A stretch of 64,000 nucleotides of DNA, from positions 272,354,177-272,418,176 of the forward strand of contig OY282560.1 of assembly GCA_958295665.1 (NCBI GenBank), in the 5' to 3' direction. Position 1 is the stretch's first letter, and each line of letters begins with the position of its first letter. Source of the DNA: Tipula vernalis (lineage: Eukaryota; Arthropoda; Insecta; Diptera; Tipulidae). Of the stretch, positions 11,186 to 23,282 are shown in pieces. Made by a program: the position numbers and the translations under genes. The notes below the pieces were generated by a model. It had not been told where the DNA came from, searched no databases, and saw nothing but the letters and a program-made list of their open reading frames with translations.

Positions 11186-14100
11186 AAAATTGGCAACATC
11201 GAAATACTTTCTTGGATTAATTTCATTTCAACTATAACTCGGTCAACCTTTTTAATCCGGATAAAGCCAAAATTATTTTTGAAATCTCTAAGATTTGAAT
11301 TACTGTGCCACATATACACTATAAAAGGTTTAATTCAAATTAATAATTGTCCTAATATGTTTCGAGTTGTCTAAATCGTATTTCCAAAAAAACAAGTTCT
11401 GGCTTTGTAAAGAACATTAGCCTTATCAGGACTAAGAAATGCCAAAATACGCCAAAATGTTTTCAATTGAGTAAATTTTCACATACATACCAATAAATTT
11501 CATATCTTTTGGCTTATACGAAAAGGCGCCCCAAATCGATTTATTGATAAACCTACCTTGAGGAATCAATGATATCCGTAAGATTCACCGACCAGTCGGT
11601 CATTTAAACACGTAAAGATGTAAACCTGTTAAATTTGTAAATTCTAACCCTAATTCTGAAACACTTTAATATTTAAATTTCTCAACTCATCATTATAAAT
11701 TTCTAAAGTCTAATGTAATGATTAGATCGCAAAATTTTAAATTCCATATATTCTAAAATTTTAAAATTTCACAATCCGGAAAATCATGTTGTCAAAATAT
11801 CTCTTTTTTTGGTTAAATTTCCAGTTGGAGAAATTCAGAATTTCCGAATACTGTTAGAATAGTGTTTTGAAGTAGCGAGTAACTTCTGCTGATGTAGAAT
11901 TTTTCAAATCGAACTTTGCAGAACTCTTCATTTGTTTAAACAAGAATCTTTAGAATTTTAAATATTTCGCTTAATTTAGTAACATTCAAATTTTCTAAAG
12001 TTCTTATTTATATTTAAGGAAATTTTACATTTTTGAATCCATATTTTTTAATACTTATCCCAAACTTGTCAATTATCACAATATGCCAAAATTTTGGTTT
12101 TCAAAATATCTGCTTTTATCGAAATTTGAATATTTGAAAACTTTAATTCTAATTTTAATAAAATTATAACTTTTTGAATGCTTGCAATGTAGTCTATCGA
12201 TCCTAACTATTCACTTTTATTTACTTCGGCACCATTCAACGTTTTGGACAACAAACCATTCGTGAACCCAAGATCATATATCAATACAATTCTTATTTGG
12301 TTACAAACTTTCAGTTTTCAGATTTTGTTTGTCTATTTAGTTTTAAGCTTTGATTCTTTTGCCTAATTATTTTGAAAATAAAATTAAAACTTTAAAGTGC
12401 AGTCAATAATCTCCAAATTGCTTCTTTGGTAAATCTTTGACAGGTTAATAGAACCTCAACATAATTAAAAGTGGAGTGCCAAAAAAAGCATTAGAACCTT
12501 GATGTTATTCTACATTAATATTATTTAATGTAAAATACCATCAAGGCAACACTACTTTTTGTTGTTATAAAATATAAAAACTATTTCTTGAAGTGATCAA
12601 AATAATCTCGAGTACAACTATTAAATACTCAAGAATTATTATTATAATCAATATACCGTGACAACTCATTTTTTCTCACAGACCTCACCAACCCTATATA
12701 CCTACTCTTAAACACATGTCACGCCGTCAGTTAAATTTTTTTAGTGAACCAAAACTTTACTGTAAGGAAACCGAATAAGAATTAAAAAATCACCTTAGAA
12801 AATTTTGTACATATAACTTTATATGTATATGGGAAAATTAATTTACTATATGATCAACGATGCGAATTACGCAGGTGGATATAACCTTTGTGGTATATGG
12901 TAAATACATTTATTTCATTTATACATATATTACGCAAATATACGTTTCAGTTCCGGTCACACTGCGTAATTTCCTTATAATATTTTAATTCATTGATTTA
13001 ATTGAGCCTTAAACTTAATTTTTTCTTTATCTTAAAAATTAAGAATTTAAAAATAAAATGCCTGGGAAAATATTTTTTGATATCGTACATCTATCATATG
13101 TACATGCACACATAAAACAGTCTCGAGTAACAAATTTCTGTAATGTTTTGTCATATATTTATGCTGTGTGTACATACAATATCCGATTTACTCTTAACAC
13201 AATAATTTTATATTTCTTTTTTTTTTTTAAGTGTATGCGGTATATATACAGTAAATAATTTTACGACAGTATCTAATAAACAATTGCTGAGGAAAAAACG
13301 GAAACAGAATATAATGAGGAAGCTAAAAGATCCAATTGGAGGGTACGAAGTAGAATAAATAAACAAAACCTTACCTTTTTATTTTGTGTAATAAATGGAT
13401 ACATACAAATAAATCTCTATATGGTTAATAAAAAAAAAACAAGTGTGCATTTATAAGATAAATAGAATTATTTTAAATTAAATGCGACATATTTTATAAA
13501 TAAAGTTTATCGCGAAAACGACCTACAACAATATACAATATGTATTACAAATATTTCTTTTTGGTATGTATTCTCCAAAAAATATTTTTATTGTTATTCA
13601 ATTATAAATTTTCCAAGAAATGTTTTTCACTACGAATCAGAAGTGATAACCGAGGTTAATCAACAACAAATTCGTTTCGAATAAACAGAAAACTAATTAA
13701 TCATCTCTAATGTAATTGTAAAGATACCGCCTTTAGTTCCTGAAATATCTATATTTATGGCGATATTCAGGGAATCACATTGACGTATGTTTGAATTTGT
13801 GGAATTGATAATAATTTAAGAATCGTGTAACAAAAATTATGGGATCATTTAATTTGTGGTCTTAAAGGTAACGGTTACAACACCCGGGTTGAATGACTTT
13901 TATAAAACAAGTCAATAAGGCGTTATTATTCCCAGTTTCCTTCACTTTTCTTAACAAAAATTTGTCCTTACATACTGTCTGCCGAAATAAAATATGTATT
14001 TTCTTTCATCAACCAAACAAACACAAAATCACAGGAATTCTCATTACCCACCGCTATTTGGTTGAGTAGCTTGTCTTCCGGTAGCCGGAATTGATATTTA

Positions 14101-15480
14101 ATTTATAATAAAAATCAATAAACAAATTCACTAAAAATTAACAGTGTTTACATTAAGTTTTAAGTTCCTGTTACGAACAATATAAAAAAAAAAAAATAAG
14201 ATCTGTACATTCTACATCTTCTTCCTTTTTTTTTAGATCAAATTTCAATTGTTGAGCTGCTTATACTTGAGACAATATTTTCATGAATATAAATATCATC
14301 TTATTTGGTTTTGTTGTTGTGTATTGCATTTTACAAACAGGAACTTAATTAATAATACATTATATAATATTATAATGTATCTGAGATTTTCTGTTTTTAG
14401 CTTTTGAAAGATTGAAAGACTTACAACAAAAATGCAAAAAAATGTGTACAAGAAAAATCCACTAGCGAAAGAAGAACGAACGAAAGAAAAGTATTACATA
14501 TAATTTTTTAAATTAAAACATGCACATTAAAGCATGTATAAAGTCCCTTCTTTTAACTTTTAGACTTTAGTAATATCCTTTCATTTGTTTTGTTGTAAAT
14601 TTTAAGTATGTACAATCATCACAAACAATACCACCAAACCCTTTACAGCGCACAAAAAAAAAAGATTGCCAATCACCCACAAACAAATACCGTCAAGACT
14701 TTGTGAACATTATATCATGAAATGGAAATGTGTATAGAGAGCGAAAAACGGAATTCATATAAGACGTGTATAACTAACATCCTCTTGCAGTTTTTATCGA
14801 TTTTCTACATTTTCAAAACTCTTTTTCTTATTTATTCCGCACACTGTTTGCGTAACGCAATCAGTATTTTAATTTTTCATAGCGTTTTTCATACATATTT
14901 GTTGTGTGTATAATATGTATCTATACACACAAGATAAAAATGATTTTTTTAATAGTCCTGTAAAAAAAAATTAAGACAAAAACCTTTATAAAATATGGGG
15001 TGCCTGCGTATTCTCTGCATTTTAATAATTTTTTTTTACATATTTTTTCATTGTCTCAAAGGATCTTGAAACAAAACAATAAGAGTTTTATAAGGAAACG
15101 TCATACTAGTGTATATACGATCTTTTTTAGTGTGTATAAATTGCATATGGAATTTTGAAATATTTTTATTTTTGAAGAAAATGGGAAATTAGGGAGGACA
15201 GACTCATTATTATTATATTATATATATGTGTGTATGTGTGTATGTGTGTGTTTGTGGTTGCATTTACAGTATTTTGTCGCAAGACAAGAGGACGCGGAAT
15301 ATAATACTTAATATAAGATGAATCAGTATACAAAATTTCTTAAATTTGTCACGGAAATTCACTTCAAATAAAGTTTTCAATGTTTGTCATATTTTAAAAA
15401 TGTCGGTTTCTTAAATAAATTTTATTTAGCGCTGCATCGTAAAAGTATGCAATCCTTTTGTTTTATCTAATTTTCGCCAG
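11186..15480. other. AT-rich stretch, simple sequence
   Basis: No supported gene. From about 11640 to 12150 the sequence is cryptically repetitive, with recurring words such as AAATTTCTAAA and AAATTTTAAATT. A microsatellite of TATG/TGTG words is at 15207-15256. The short open frames here have no family resemblance. Confidence 0.5.
15207..15256. repeat. TTA/TA/GTGTAT microsatellite
   Basis: Compound simple repeat: TTA triplets, then TA dinucleotides, then GTGTAT/GTGTGT words. Confidence 0.9.
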
Positions 15481-15833
15481 TATAAATACAAACATCACGG
15501 ATGCCTTATTCGGATGCTTTTCCATCAATATTCGCCACTTAATTGATATGCCACAAAATCCATGTAGTCTGTGCTCGCTGGTAAAATTGGCGTCAGACGA
15601 GCAACATATTTTCGTAACTAAGGTATTGCAATTATGTATTTATTTTCGACTAAATTTTCAACTTTTCCTTTCTGATATTTTTTTTGTCCTTAATGATACA
15701 CGTTACCTTTGATGCAACGTTACGTTCTCTACAGAACATCAAAGCAACATGTGGTGATACCCAGCTAACCCAACTAATTAAAAAATATTGGAGTCAGTTA
15801 AACGGTATTAATCACCCCGCAGCATTATTCTAG
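15481..15833 (+). CDS. Possible two-exon 3' gene end, unknown product
   Basis: Two open segments join in frame across a plausible intron. The first (15481-15622) follows TTTTCGCCAG and ends AAG before GTATTG. The intron would be 15623-15734 (112 bp), ending CTCTACAG. The second segment (15735-15833) stays open for 32 codons to TAG. The first encodes a Cys pair in PQNPCSLCSLVK, and the second encodes DTQLTQLIKKYWSQLNG. The C-x2-C start with a following helix is faintly like the ZAD domain of fly zinc-finger proteins, but I cannot recognise a family. No upstream exon or start was found. It could be a chance open frame or a decayed gene end. Confidence 0.28.
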
Positions 15834-17345
15834 AATCCCAGCAAAATTTATTTATAAACTTACAATTAGAAAAGAAACACAGATTGATTTTGTAGTGAAA
15901 AATTTAGGTAAATTTAAAGTTATAATATCACATATCAAATTTTAACTGATCATACTCGTAGGTTATGATGTTTCAAATTTGGCAACTTACACACTTTTCT
16001 GAACAATGTGAATTCAAAGCTAAATATACGAAGACCAAGCTATGCGTTAGATTATTTCACAACAAAATCTTTCGTTATGTTTTTGACCAAATTCAAATCA
16101 TATTTCATGAAACGACAACGAATTAGAAAGAAATTCTACAATCAAAAAGTTGATAAAAAAACAAAAATTATTTCAAATTTTATTAGGTGTCAAGAAAAAC
16201 TGGTAATATTTCGCGAAATACAGTTTATCCTCTTTTAACGATCGAACCTCGATATACTGTATATTTATCGTAAAGCGGCAGTTCCATCCTTCCTCTATGA
16301 TATTTAAAAATTGATACGTTGAAAAAATTTGCTGTTTTTAATTTTTTTGGTACTATCAGAAGAAAGGATAATGTAAATTCTTTGATCTGTGCCTGCAAAA
16401 TAAATTTTCTGTTTATCGTGAAAATGTTAATATCAGTTAGTAAATTTTTTTGAACAAACCATTAATGGTAGCAATCAATTGTATTTAATTGTATGATTCA
16501 CTATAAAGTTCGGCACGCTGCTGAAGTGAAATGAAATTTCTCATATAAAAAAGACACAGGCGAAAACAAAAATGAAAATTTCACCGCTGAATTTCACTTT
16601 GTGGTACGCAGTTTAGCTAGCGAAATGGGAGTTTTCGTATTAGAATACAGATGTCTCTATTTTATCTCTACAAATTTTTCACTTTTTTTATCTTCCTGGA
16701 CGATAAATGTGAAGATAAATTTTGACAATGTCATTTGAGTTTTTGGGTTTTGAGGATAATCAACATTGAAGTAAATTTTATTGTTTAAAATATGTTGTCA
16801 GAAACAACATGAAGTTATACGCACTAAAATATTTACGAAACTCGTCAAACTAAATCTTCATGTCAGATTTATCTTCCTATATTTGGAGACCAGTGAAAAT
16901 TTCGTTTCGCTTGAACAACGTACTAGACTTAAATTGGAAATAAAGCCAATTGACTTTATTTCCGTTGATTTTATTACACGTCACCCGTACAAATGTTTAA
17001 AAATTTTTCACTGTTAAGAACTCTCTTTCGGTATAAGGAGCATATCCTCGATTCGATCGCAAGCGCGTCAAGTAAGTTAATACAACTGGCTCATGTACAT
17101 ATTTGGCATCCTCGATAAGAATGTCGGTCACAACTCGTTAAATTTTTCTTACGTTTTTGCGACTCCGGTTTTTGAGAAGTAAACGTAACTAAACACAGAA
17201 TAAAGTACATAACCTCACAAATTATTAAAACTGGTATGTCACAGATACAGAAAGCTGTATTTACTAGTGATGATTCAGGAGCAGATTTCTCTGATAAATA
17301 GTAGAAGAGGGTGGCGGTATGGGCAAAGAAGATGTTGATTCACAG
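15834..17345. other. AT-rich stretch, no gene supported
   Basis: Several short open frames occur but none resembles a known family. A weak inverted pair (GAAGTGAAATGAAATTT near 16525 and GAATTTCACTT near 16599) may be the relic of a small palindromic element. Confidence 0.4.
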
Positions 17346-17722
17346 TTGGGCATAGTTAGATTAATCGACCGCTTAAAATTATTCGATTAATCGGTGATCA
17401 TTAATTAGTTAATAGAAAATTTCTTTCCTCGAAAAAAGTGTGAACTCAATCGACAAAAATTTGAAATTGTAAATTGAAATTTATTTGTAAATTATTTCTA
17501 TTCCCTTTTTTATTAAAAAAACGGGCAAACATTGGAAAATTTGTGCAAAAACTTAGTTGGTTTTGTTGAAATTGGATTTGTGAACAAAAATATAAAATAA
17601 AAATAAAAATGTTTCTTAAAAACTTTTGAAATAATTAAAATTTCCTTTCGATTAATCGGTACCAAAAAAATCCGATTAAACATTAATTGAAATTTGACTA
17701 AATCGTTTAATCGACATGCCCT
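17346..17722. mobile_element. hAT-like MITE with GATTAATCG-rich ends
   Basis: The left end reads TTGGGCATAGTTAGATTAAT and the right end, on the opposite strand, TAGGGCATGTCGATTAAAC. Both termini are packed with CGATTAATCG-type words (17371, 17388, 17650, 17705), which are potential transposase binding sites. TAGGGC-type ends are usual for hAT. No clear 8-bp duplication is visible and no transposase is encoded. The minus-strand open frame across its right half is accidental. Confidence 0.6.
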
Positions 17723-17723
17723 A

Positions 17724-19014
17724 AGAATTTCAATTTTCCGAAAAATTTGAACGACTTGCGAAAAATTTGAAATTTTGCGACTGAATGGAGGGTATACCCC
17801 TAAATATAATCTTTCCAATTCGAAATAAAACTATACTACCGTTCTTAGATTAAATGCGGTATCTTCGAATGGCAACAAATCGAGATATTAAAGCATTGAA
17901 ATTTTGTTGATAGGTAAAATTTAAGATAGGTATTTAATAAAGGTGATTTCTGTTGTAAAATAGCGTGTAAAGTCCACATGAAATAACATTCTAAGGTACG
18001 AATACAACCAAAAACCCGACTTGTTTTATAGATACCACATTTGATTCTAGCATGGCCATATAAAGATCAACCAATCAGAAAAAAAAAGAATTTCTATATT
18101 TTTTCAATTCGAGAATTTAGCCAAAATTGAGGTATCACCAAACGGTTAAAATTAATAAAGCATTAACAAATACGAAAGAATTTAGATATTTTTAGAATTG
18201 TCAGAAAACCATAATTTAACAATTGTGCTAACAATCGACTTGTATCGACTTTTATCTTTCATTTGGAGTAGCGCATTTTGCAACTCCGCACAAAAACTCT
18301 ATTGACTGAGATGAATATGTTATTCATCAATATTGACAATAGAAAAAATATTTAGTACGTAACACTCGAATTGTCACAAGTGACAACAAGTCAAGTTACA
18401 AGTCAAGCTCAAATTATTTAAAATTTGGTTTACTTTTACATCTGGTTAAAATAGTTTTAGCATCGAGATAATTACTATTAAAATTAAAATTTATATTCTC
18501 CACCTCGTTACAGTTTCGCAACACTCGGTTCGAATTATTCGATCCGCAAAATCTCGATTTATTGTTTAAAAACCGTATTCGACAAACGTTACGAAAACCG
18601 AAAGTTTTCGGGTTTAACATAATATTTGCAAAAGAAGAAGAGCAAATGAAAAAGTTTCAATTTCTATTTTACTACAGCACGTAGAGATGTATCCAAAAAC
18701 ATGAACGACACATTAAGCTCTCTCGCACTTTGCAAAATATAGATAAAAAAGTCACTATTCCAGATTATAAAATCGATTGTACTAGTGTCGCGATTTGTAT
18801 GTACGCTGGGCAAGTAACATTTATATTTCAGTTTTTTAACTTATTTTAAATAATTCATTGGTATAAAAATAAATGTAATTATAATTCACAGGTTGAAAAT
18901 CACAGTTGTCACATAAAAAAAGTAGCAACAATGGTTTTGGCTGGCATTTTAATTAAACAACTTCGAGAAACCACTCAGAATTCCATCGATTTTTACGATC
19001 AAACTATCAATGGG
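17724..19014. other. AT-rich stretch, no gene supported
   Basis: No recognisable protein or RNA gene on either strand. Confidence 0.45.
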
Positions 19015-19162
19015 CATTAACGGGCATGTGACTGTTTTCATTTGCATAACGAGAGTTAAGTTCCTGGTTTCGAAGAGGTCTTACATATGGTCTTTTTCCC
19101 TTTCAAACACGTTAAATTTATTCTCATCACTCCAAACGATCAAATTCCAAAATTCCCTAGTT
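19015..19162 (-). pseudogene. Tc1-like transposase fragment
   Basis: On the minus strand the sequence reads EFWNLIVWSDENKFNVF and then, after a one-base shift, RPYVRPLRNQELNSRY. This matches the Tc1 transposase segment around the middle catalytic Asp (WSDE) and the following basic YVRRP stretch. Neither the upstream helix-turn-helix region nor the downstream DNAPCH and third acidic motifs could be followed. The fragment is roughly 50 residues from a protein normally about 340 long. No inverted repeats were located. Plus-strand open frames here are its shadow. Confidence 0.72.
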
Positions 19163-20648
19163 CTTTTGGCTACAAAGTTTCTGGTTGTTTAATTGTGGTT
19201 TATCGTTTTGCTATTTGGCCGGTGGCATAATTAAATTATCACCAGTGTACGTACGCATTCACAATATTTTAATAAATTTGTCTACATCGTTCAAAATAAT
19301 TCCTCTACTAAACCAAATAAAATATTTTCAAAATCAACCCAATGCTGCAGTGCTTTATGTTGAAAAAGATGTCAATATGCTAACTGCAAAAGACTGTAAG
19401 ATTTTCAAAGTGTATTTTCAAAACGAGCTTCCAATTTATTTACGCTTCCGAATGGAAAGGCTTTGTTTGATTCAAGTCAGCGGCACTTAAACCAGTATAA
19501 GGATATTGCAATTGAGAGAGAAGTCTTTTGAAATTTTGAAATTTTTTTTTCCACAACTCAGACCGCTGGTTTCCGATTATTATTTTATTTATATAAAAGC
19601 CCCAAAATGATTAAAAATTGGAGTTTTTCTGCCATAATTTATATTTTATAATTAATATTTTTTACTTAAATGTAAGATATTCGAATCCCCATCCGAGAGT
19701 CACAGATCCTGGAAAACCGAAAACCGCGGCTTCTAAATGCCGGTTGATTTACAAACTGTAAATTCTAGTTAGTTTTTGTTAAAATCGTCTTTTTTTGACT
19801 GTTTTACTTTCAATTAACTTCAATTAATTGAAAAAGTGCGGAAACACATTATTCAATCTTATTCCTTTTCAATGTAAAATCAATGTATTGGAAAATTTTT
19901 GTCGAATTAAGCTTTCTAATAGATTACACACACGGATACATTTATGTTGATGAGACGTGGATTTGTTGGCCATGAATTATAATAAATAAACTAAATAACA
20001 GCCCATGAATTATAATAAATAAACTAAATAACAAACATTTTAACCATTTTGCTTGGAATTGTAATCGATATTCGATATAGTTAGACGGCTCATTTCACAT
20101 TTCACTGTGAAGCACAACTTTTTCCAAATAATCCTGAGTTCGAAATTACACTGTTATTCAATGGTATTCTAGGATTTCGGGGCAGGGGTTCATTTTTTTG
20201 TGTAACATAATAAAAGCTACTTACTAAAGTAAGTACAATTCACTTTTCCACTATACCGAAGCATTATAACTTCGACATTTCTCGACGAATTGGGTCAGCG
20301 CGATTTCAAAATTGCAAATACAAAAAAGTCGCGTCCGTCCTTCCAGTCAGACGTTTTGGTTTTTTCTCCCATTCTCACAAATATGGATAGTTTTGCCCGA
20401 AAAGGTGCCCTTGTGTTAAATTATAGGTCCATTCGAGTTCAAAATAAAAATAGGCGCCATTGAAGTGAAAACTGCCAAAGTGATTTCTCAAAAATTAATC
20501 CGATGATTTTCTGTTTAAGTTGATTGATACATGTGAATGTGAGACAATGTAGTAGTTACCTGTTCTCAAAATTTGAAGTTAATTGAAATAGTAAAAAAAA
20601 GTTGATATTAACAAAAACAGTAGTGTTTCTAAATTTACCTGTATTTGT
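19163..20648. other. AT-rich stretch with a recent 33-bp duplication
   Basis: No gene supported. A perfect 30-bp sequence starting CATGAATTATAATAAATAAA at 19971 is repeated at 20004. Confidence 0.5.
19971..20033. repeat. Perfect tandem duplication, 33-bp period
   Basis: Two identical 30-bp copies are separated by GCC. Perfect identity in an otherwise decayed region indicates a recent event. Confidence 0.95.
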
Positions 20649-21444
20649 AAATATATTGCTGGGTGGTTTGGCGTCTATTGGAGGGGGGGATCAAAGTTGA
20701 GTAGATTAATCTACCAGCTCCGTAACCTTCCAGTAGGGTGCGCATCACGTGAGCTGTTCTGGTCTTGTCATTAGGCAGCTGCGTGATGGGTACAATTGTG
20801 TAAGGGGTAACCTGTTCACAATTCGCAAGTGTACGTACTGCCTCCTCGTGGCAACCACTGGTAACTAAGGCCACTTGGCACATTTTTGGCCATTTGGCAC
20901 AGGCTAAAGTACGGCGCTAAAGGAGAAAACCTTGACAAAAAACCCTAATCTAAGGTGGAACAGCATATGCCGAAAGATGAATGGCTGATAGGTTAATCAG
21001 CCCAAAATATGCGGACTCTGGATACCAGGCACCCTCCAGTTTTATTAAGCCTTCCTGTAGTAAAGCTGGGTGACCTACAGGTGATTTGCAATTCCGAGCA
21101 ACTCGTAAGAGTAAAATCAAACGGAATACGGGGCAGGAGTAGGAATATACGAGAGTGGGACAACCCTCTCGAGGTCCTTGAGCTCCAATGCTACCGTCTT
21201 TCTAGCGGAACTACATGCTGTAGTAAACATCTAGGAGGGAGAGCAATAAGCCCAGATAGTATGTATCACGTACCGGGAGGCAGTATCGTCAGGTTCATTG
21301 AGAACCTGAATATTGACTGGACGGATAATTAAGCAGGGGCCAGCACAATAGATCTTTTAGGTCGCAGTGCGAAGTGGCTGATCGCCCGCATGGCCCCCCC
21401 CAATAATAAAAAAAAAAAAAAAAAAAAAAAAAATATATTGCTGG
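20649..21444 (+). mobile_element. 5'-truncated poly(A) LINE retroposon with TSD
   Basis: A 14-bp direct repeat, AAATATATTGCTGG, flanks the insert at 20649-20662 and 21431-21444. The body (20663-21407) is clearly richer in G+C than its surroundings and ends in a poly(A) run starting at 21408. Target duplication plus A-tail is the signature of target-primed reverse transcription. The only readable protein is a piece of RNase H (21080-21234). The first ~330 bp do not read as RT on the plus strand and may be rearranged. The 3' end (TAAGCAGGGGCCAGC onward) looks like a LINE 3' untranslated region. Confidence 0.9.
21080..21234 (+). pseudogene. LINE RNase H fragment
   Basis: In the frame ending at TAG 21232-21234 the sequence reads SKIKRNTGAGVGIYESG and then SSNATVFLAELHAVV, the classic LINE RNase H segment from the glycine-rich strand to the catalytic Glu in TVFxAE. 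The first catalytic Asp, normally in TDGSK just before, is lost (the sequence reads ATRKSK). A stop ends it soon after the Glu. Longer open frames in other phases are accidental. Confidence 0.75.
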
Positions 21445-21715
21445 AGGCAAATAATATTTTCAATAGTTAAAAGCAAAAAATTATTTAGTTAGTTTTTAAA
21501 ACTAATTTCATTCTTTGACGTATTATCAAAACCAACTCAAATGTTTATACCAGCCGGAATATAATTTTCATAAGCAGATACCAACAAACAGTAGAACTAT
21601 TACTACTACTACTAATGGTATTGGTGTTAGCGAAAAATAGAATAAAGACATGAAATAAAACCAAAACCAACACAGATATCTATACCAGCCATAGCTATGC
21701 CATACCTAGCAAATT

Positions 21716-22432
21716 ATTTGGGCCCACAATTACAATTGTATCCAATTTAACAATTTATAAATATGTAGGAGGCATTGAAACAAATTCTATTAAGATGAGC
21801 AAAATCTACCAACAATCCTAGTTGTATTGCTTTGACCAAACCAAAAAAAAAATTACAACAACAATCGTACTAGATGGACCAAAAAAATAGTTTAGCTAAC
21901 CCAAAAAAAAAAATCGTGGTTAACAAATCTTAACCAAATTTTTAGTTTTAATACTTGCCACACGAGTCAAATTGATAAGAAAATACACAAAAAAAAAATT
22001 AGACCAAAATTTGGTTAATTTTTGCTGTTGCTTTGACTAGCGTTAACCACAAAAAATACCTAACTCATTTTGGTTGAAAGCAATACACTTAATATTGTAC
22101 TTTGAATAAAAATGAATGACAGAAATTAAAAAACAGAATTTTACTTCATTCTTTTACTGAGCCCGATACTCATAGTGGACCTCATATTTTGTTGGTATCT
22201 ACATATTATAAAAGTAATGCCCCGACTTGTATATAATTTACATTTGTGTTGGTTTTGAGCAAAATTCTGTTTATTTTTTAATTTTTTTCATTCATTAATA
22301 TTCAAAGTACAATTATAGTAAGCGTAAGTATTGGTAGGTTTGGTTCATGTTTACAAAATTTCGCCCAATGCCTCCTAGATATTTACACACTGTTAAATTG
22401 AAAACAATTGCAATAGTCGGCCCAATTAGTTT
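21716..22432. mobile_element. Long imperfect inverted-repeat element
   Basis: The left arm starts near TTGGGCCCACAATTACAATTG (read as GGGCCCACAATTACAATTG) and contains TAGGAGGCATTG. The right arm, on the opposite strand, reads GGGCCGACTATTGCAATTG with the same TAGGAGGCATTG. An inner pair TATTGCTTTGACCAAACC (21825) and TATTGCTTTCAACCAAAA (complement at about 22065-22086) continues the palindrome. A further block, AAAACCAACNCAAATGT, occurs at about 21530 and 21660 in direct and at 22255 in inverted orientation, so the arrangement is more complex than one hairpin. No coding sequence; probably a non-autonomous DNA transposon. Confidence 0.6.
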
Positions 22433-22798
22433 TATCAGAGTTGCATTAAGCGTGGTTTCCATAATCATGTTCGGTTAAAATTAACCTAAAAATCATTTAA
22501 GACAGAGTGAAAGAGCAATAGCTTGATAGTACGAATTTTTTCAACTTAGATTTAGATATTCCGACACATTGGTTTGTAATTTGTATAATGGCGAAAACAT
22601 ATTTTCAAGAAATAGATTAAATTTTGACCAATACGTTTAACAATTATATTTTCGAGTAGCAAAATATTTGGAGTGGCGTGATTGATGGGAAATACGTAGT
22701 TTTCTAATTTATTTTTATTAACATTGTTATTATTGCTAATTTGTAATATTATTTCACTATTATTTCATTTATTAATGGAAGCAACATCATTTTTTTTA
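22433..22798. other. AT-rich spacer
   Basis: Sequence between the inverted-repeat element and the left end of the pogo element; nothing recognisable. Confidence 0.4.
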
Positions 22799-23282
22799 CG
22801 ATTACAAAAGCTCGATTTGCGCAACATTCTGTAATTGCAAATTTCGATATATGCAAACAAACAAACAAAAATTTCTTAGTTTTGATAATTGCAATATTTT
22901 GCTTTTACGTTTAGTAGTTGCAACATTTTTTTCCATTCCACATTTTTATTAAATCTTTCTATCTCTATTAAAAATACAGTTTTCACTAAAAATGTTTTAC
23001 AGAAAAAATACATTATGCCATCTCTATTCTATTTAGAATTGGAATGTGCCAGTGAGAACAACACAATTAAAACGGCATTATTAGATCATATACTTATCTT
23101 TTTCTCACACGTTTGTTTTTACTATTCTCTGTATAATATTATTGCCAACTGTTTAAAAATGAAACAAAATAAATTTATAAAAAAGGATACAATCACATTA
23201 TTGTTATAAAATTCGTACGTCGCACATGTGGTTATAGTGCAGTGAAACGAATTAAAAGTTTGATTTTATTAATATTTCAAGC

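Noticed and set aside
17513..17818. 101-residue minus-strand open frame
   Set aside because: Runs across the right half of the hAT-like MITE and its flank; no motif.
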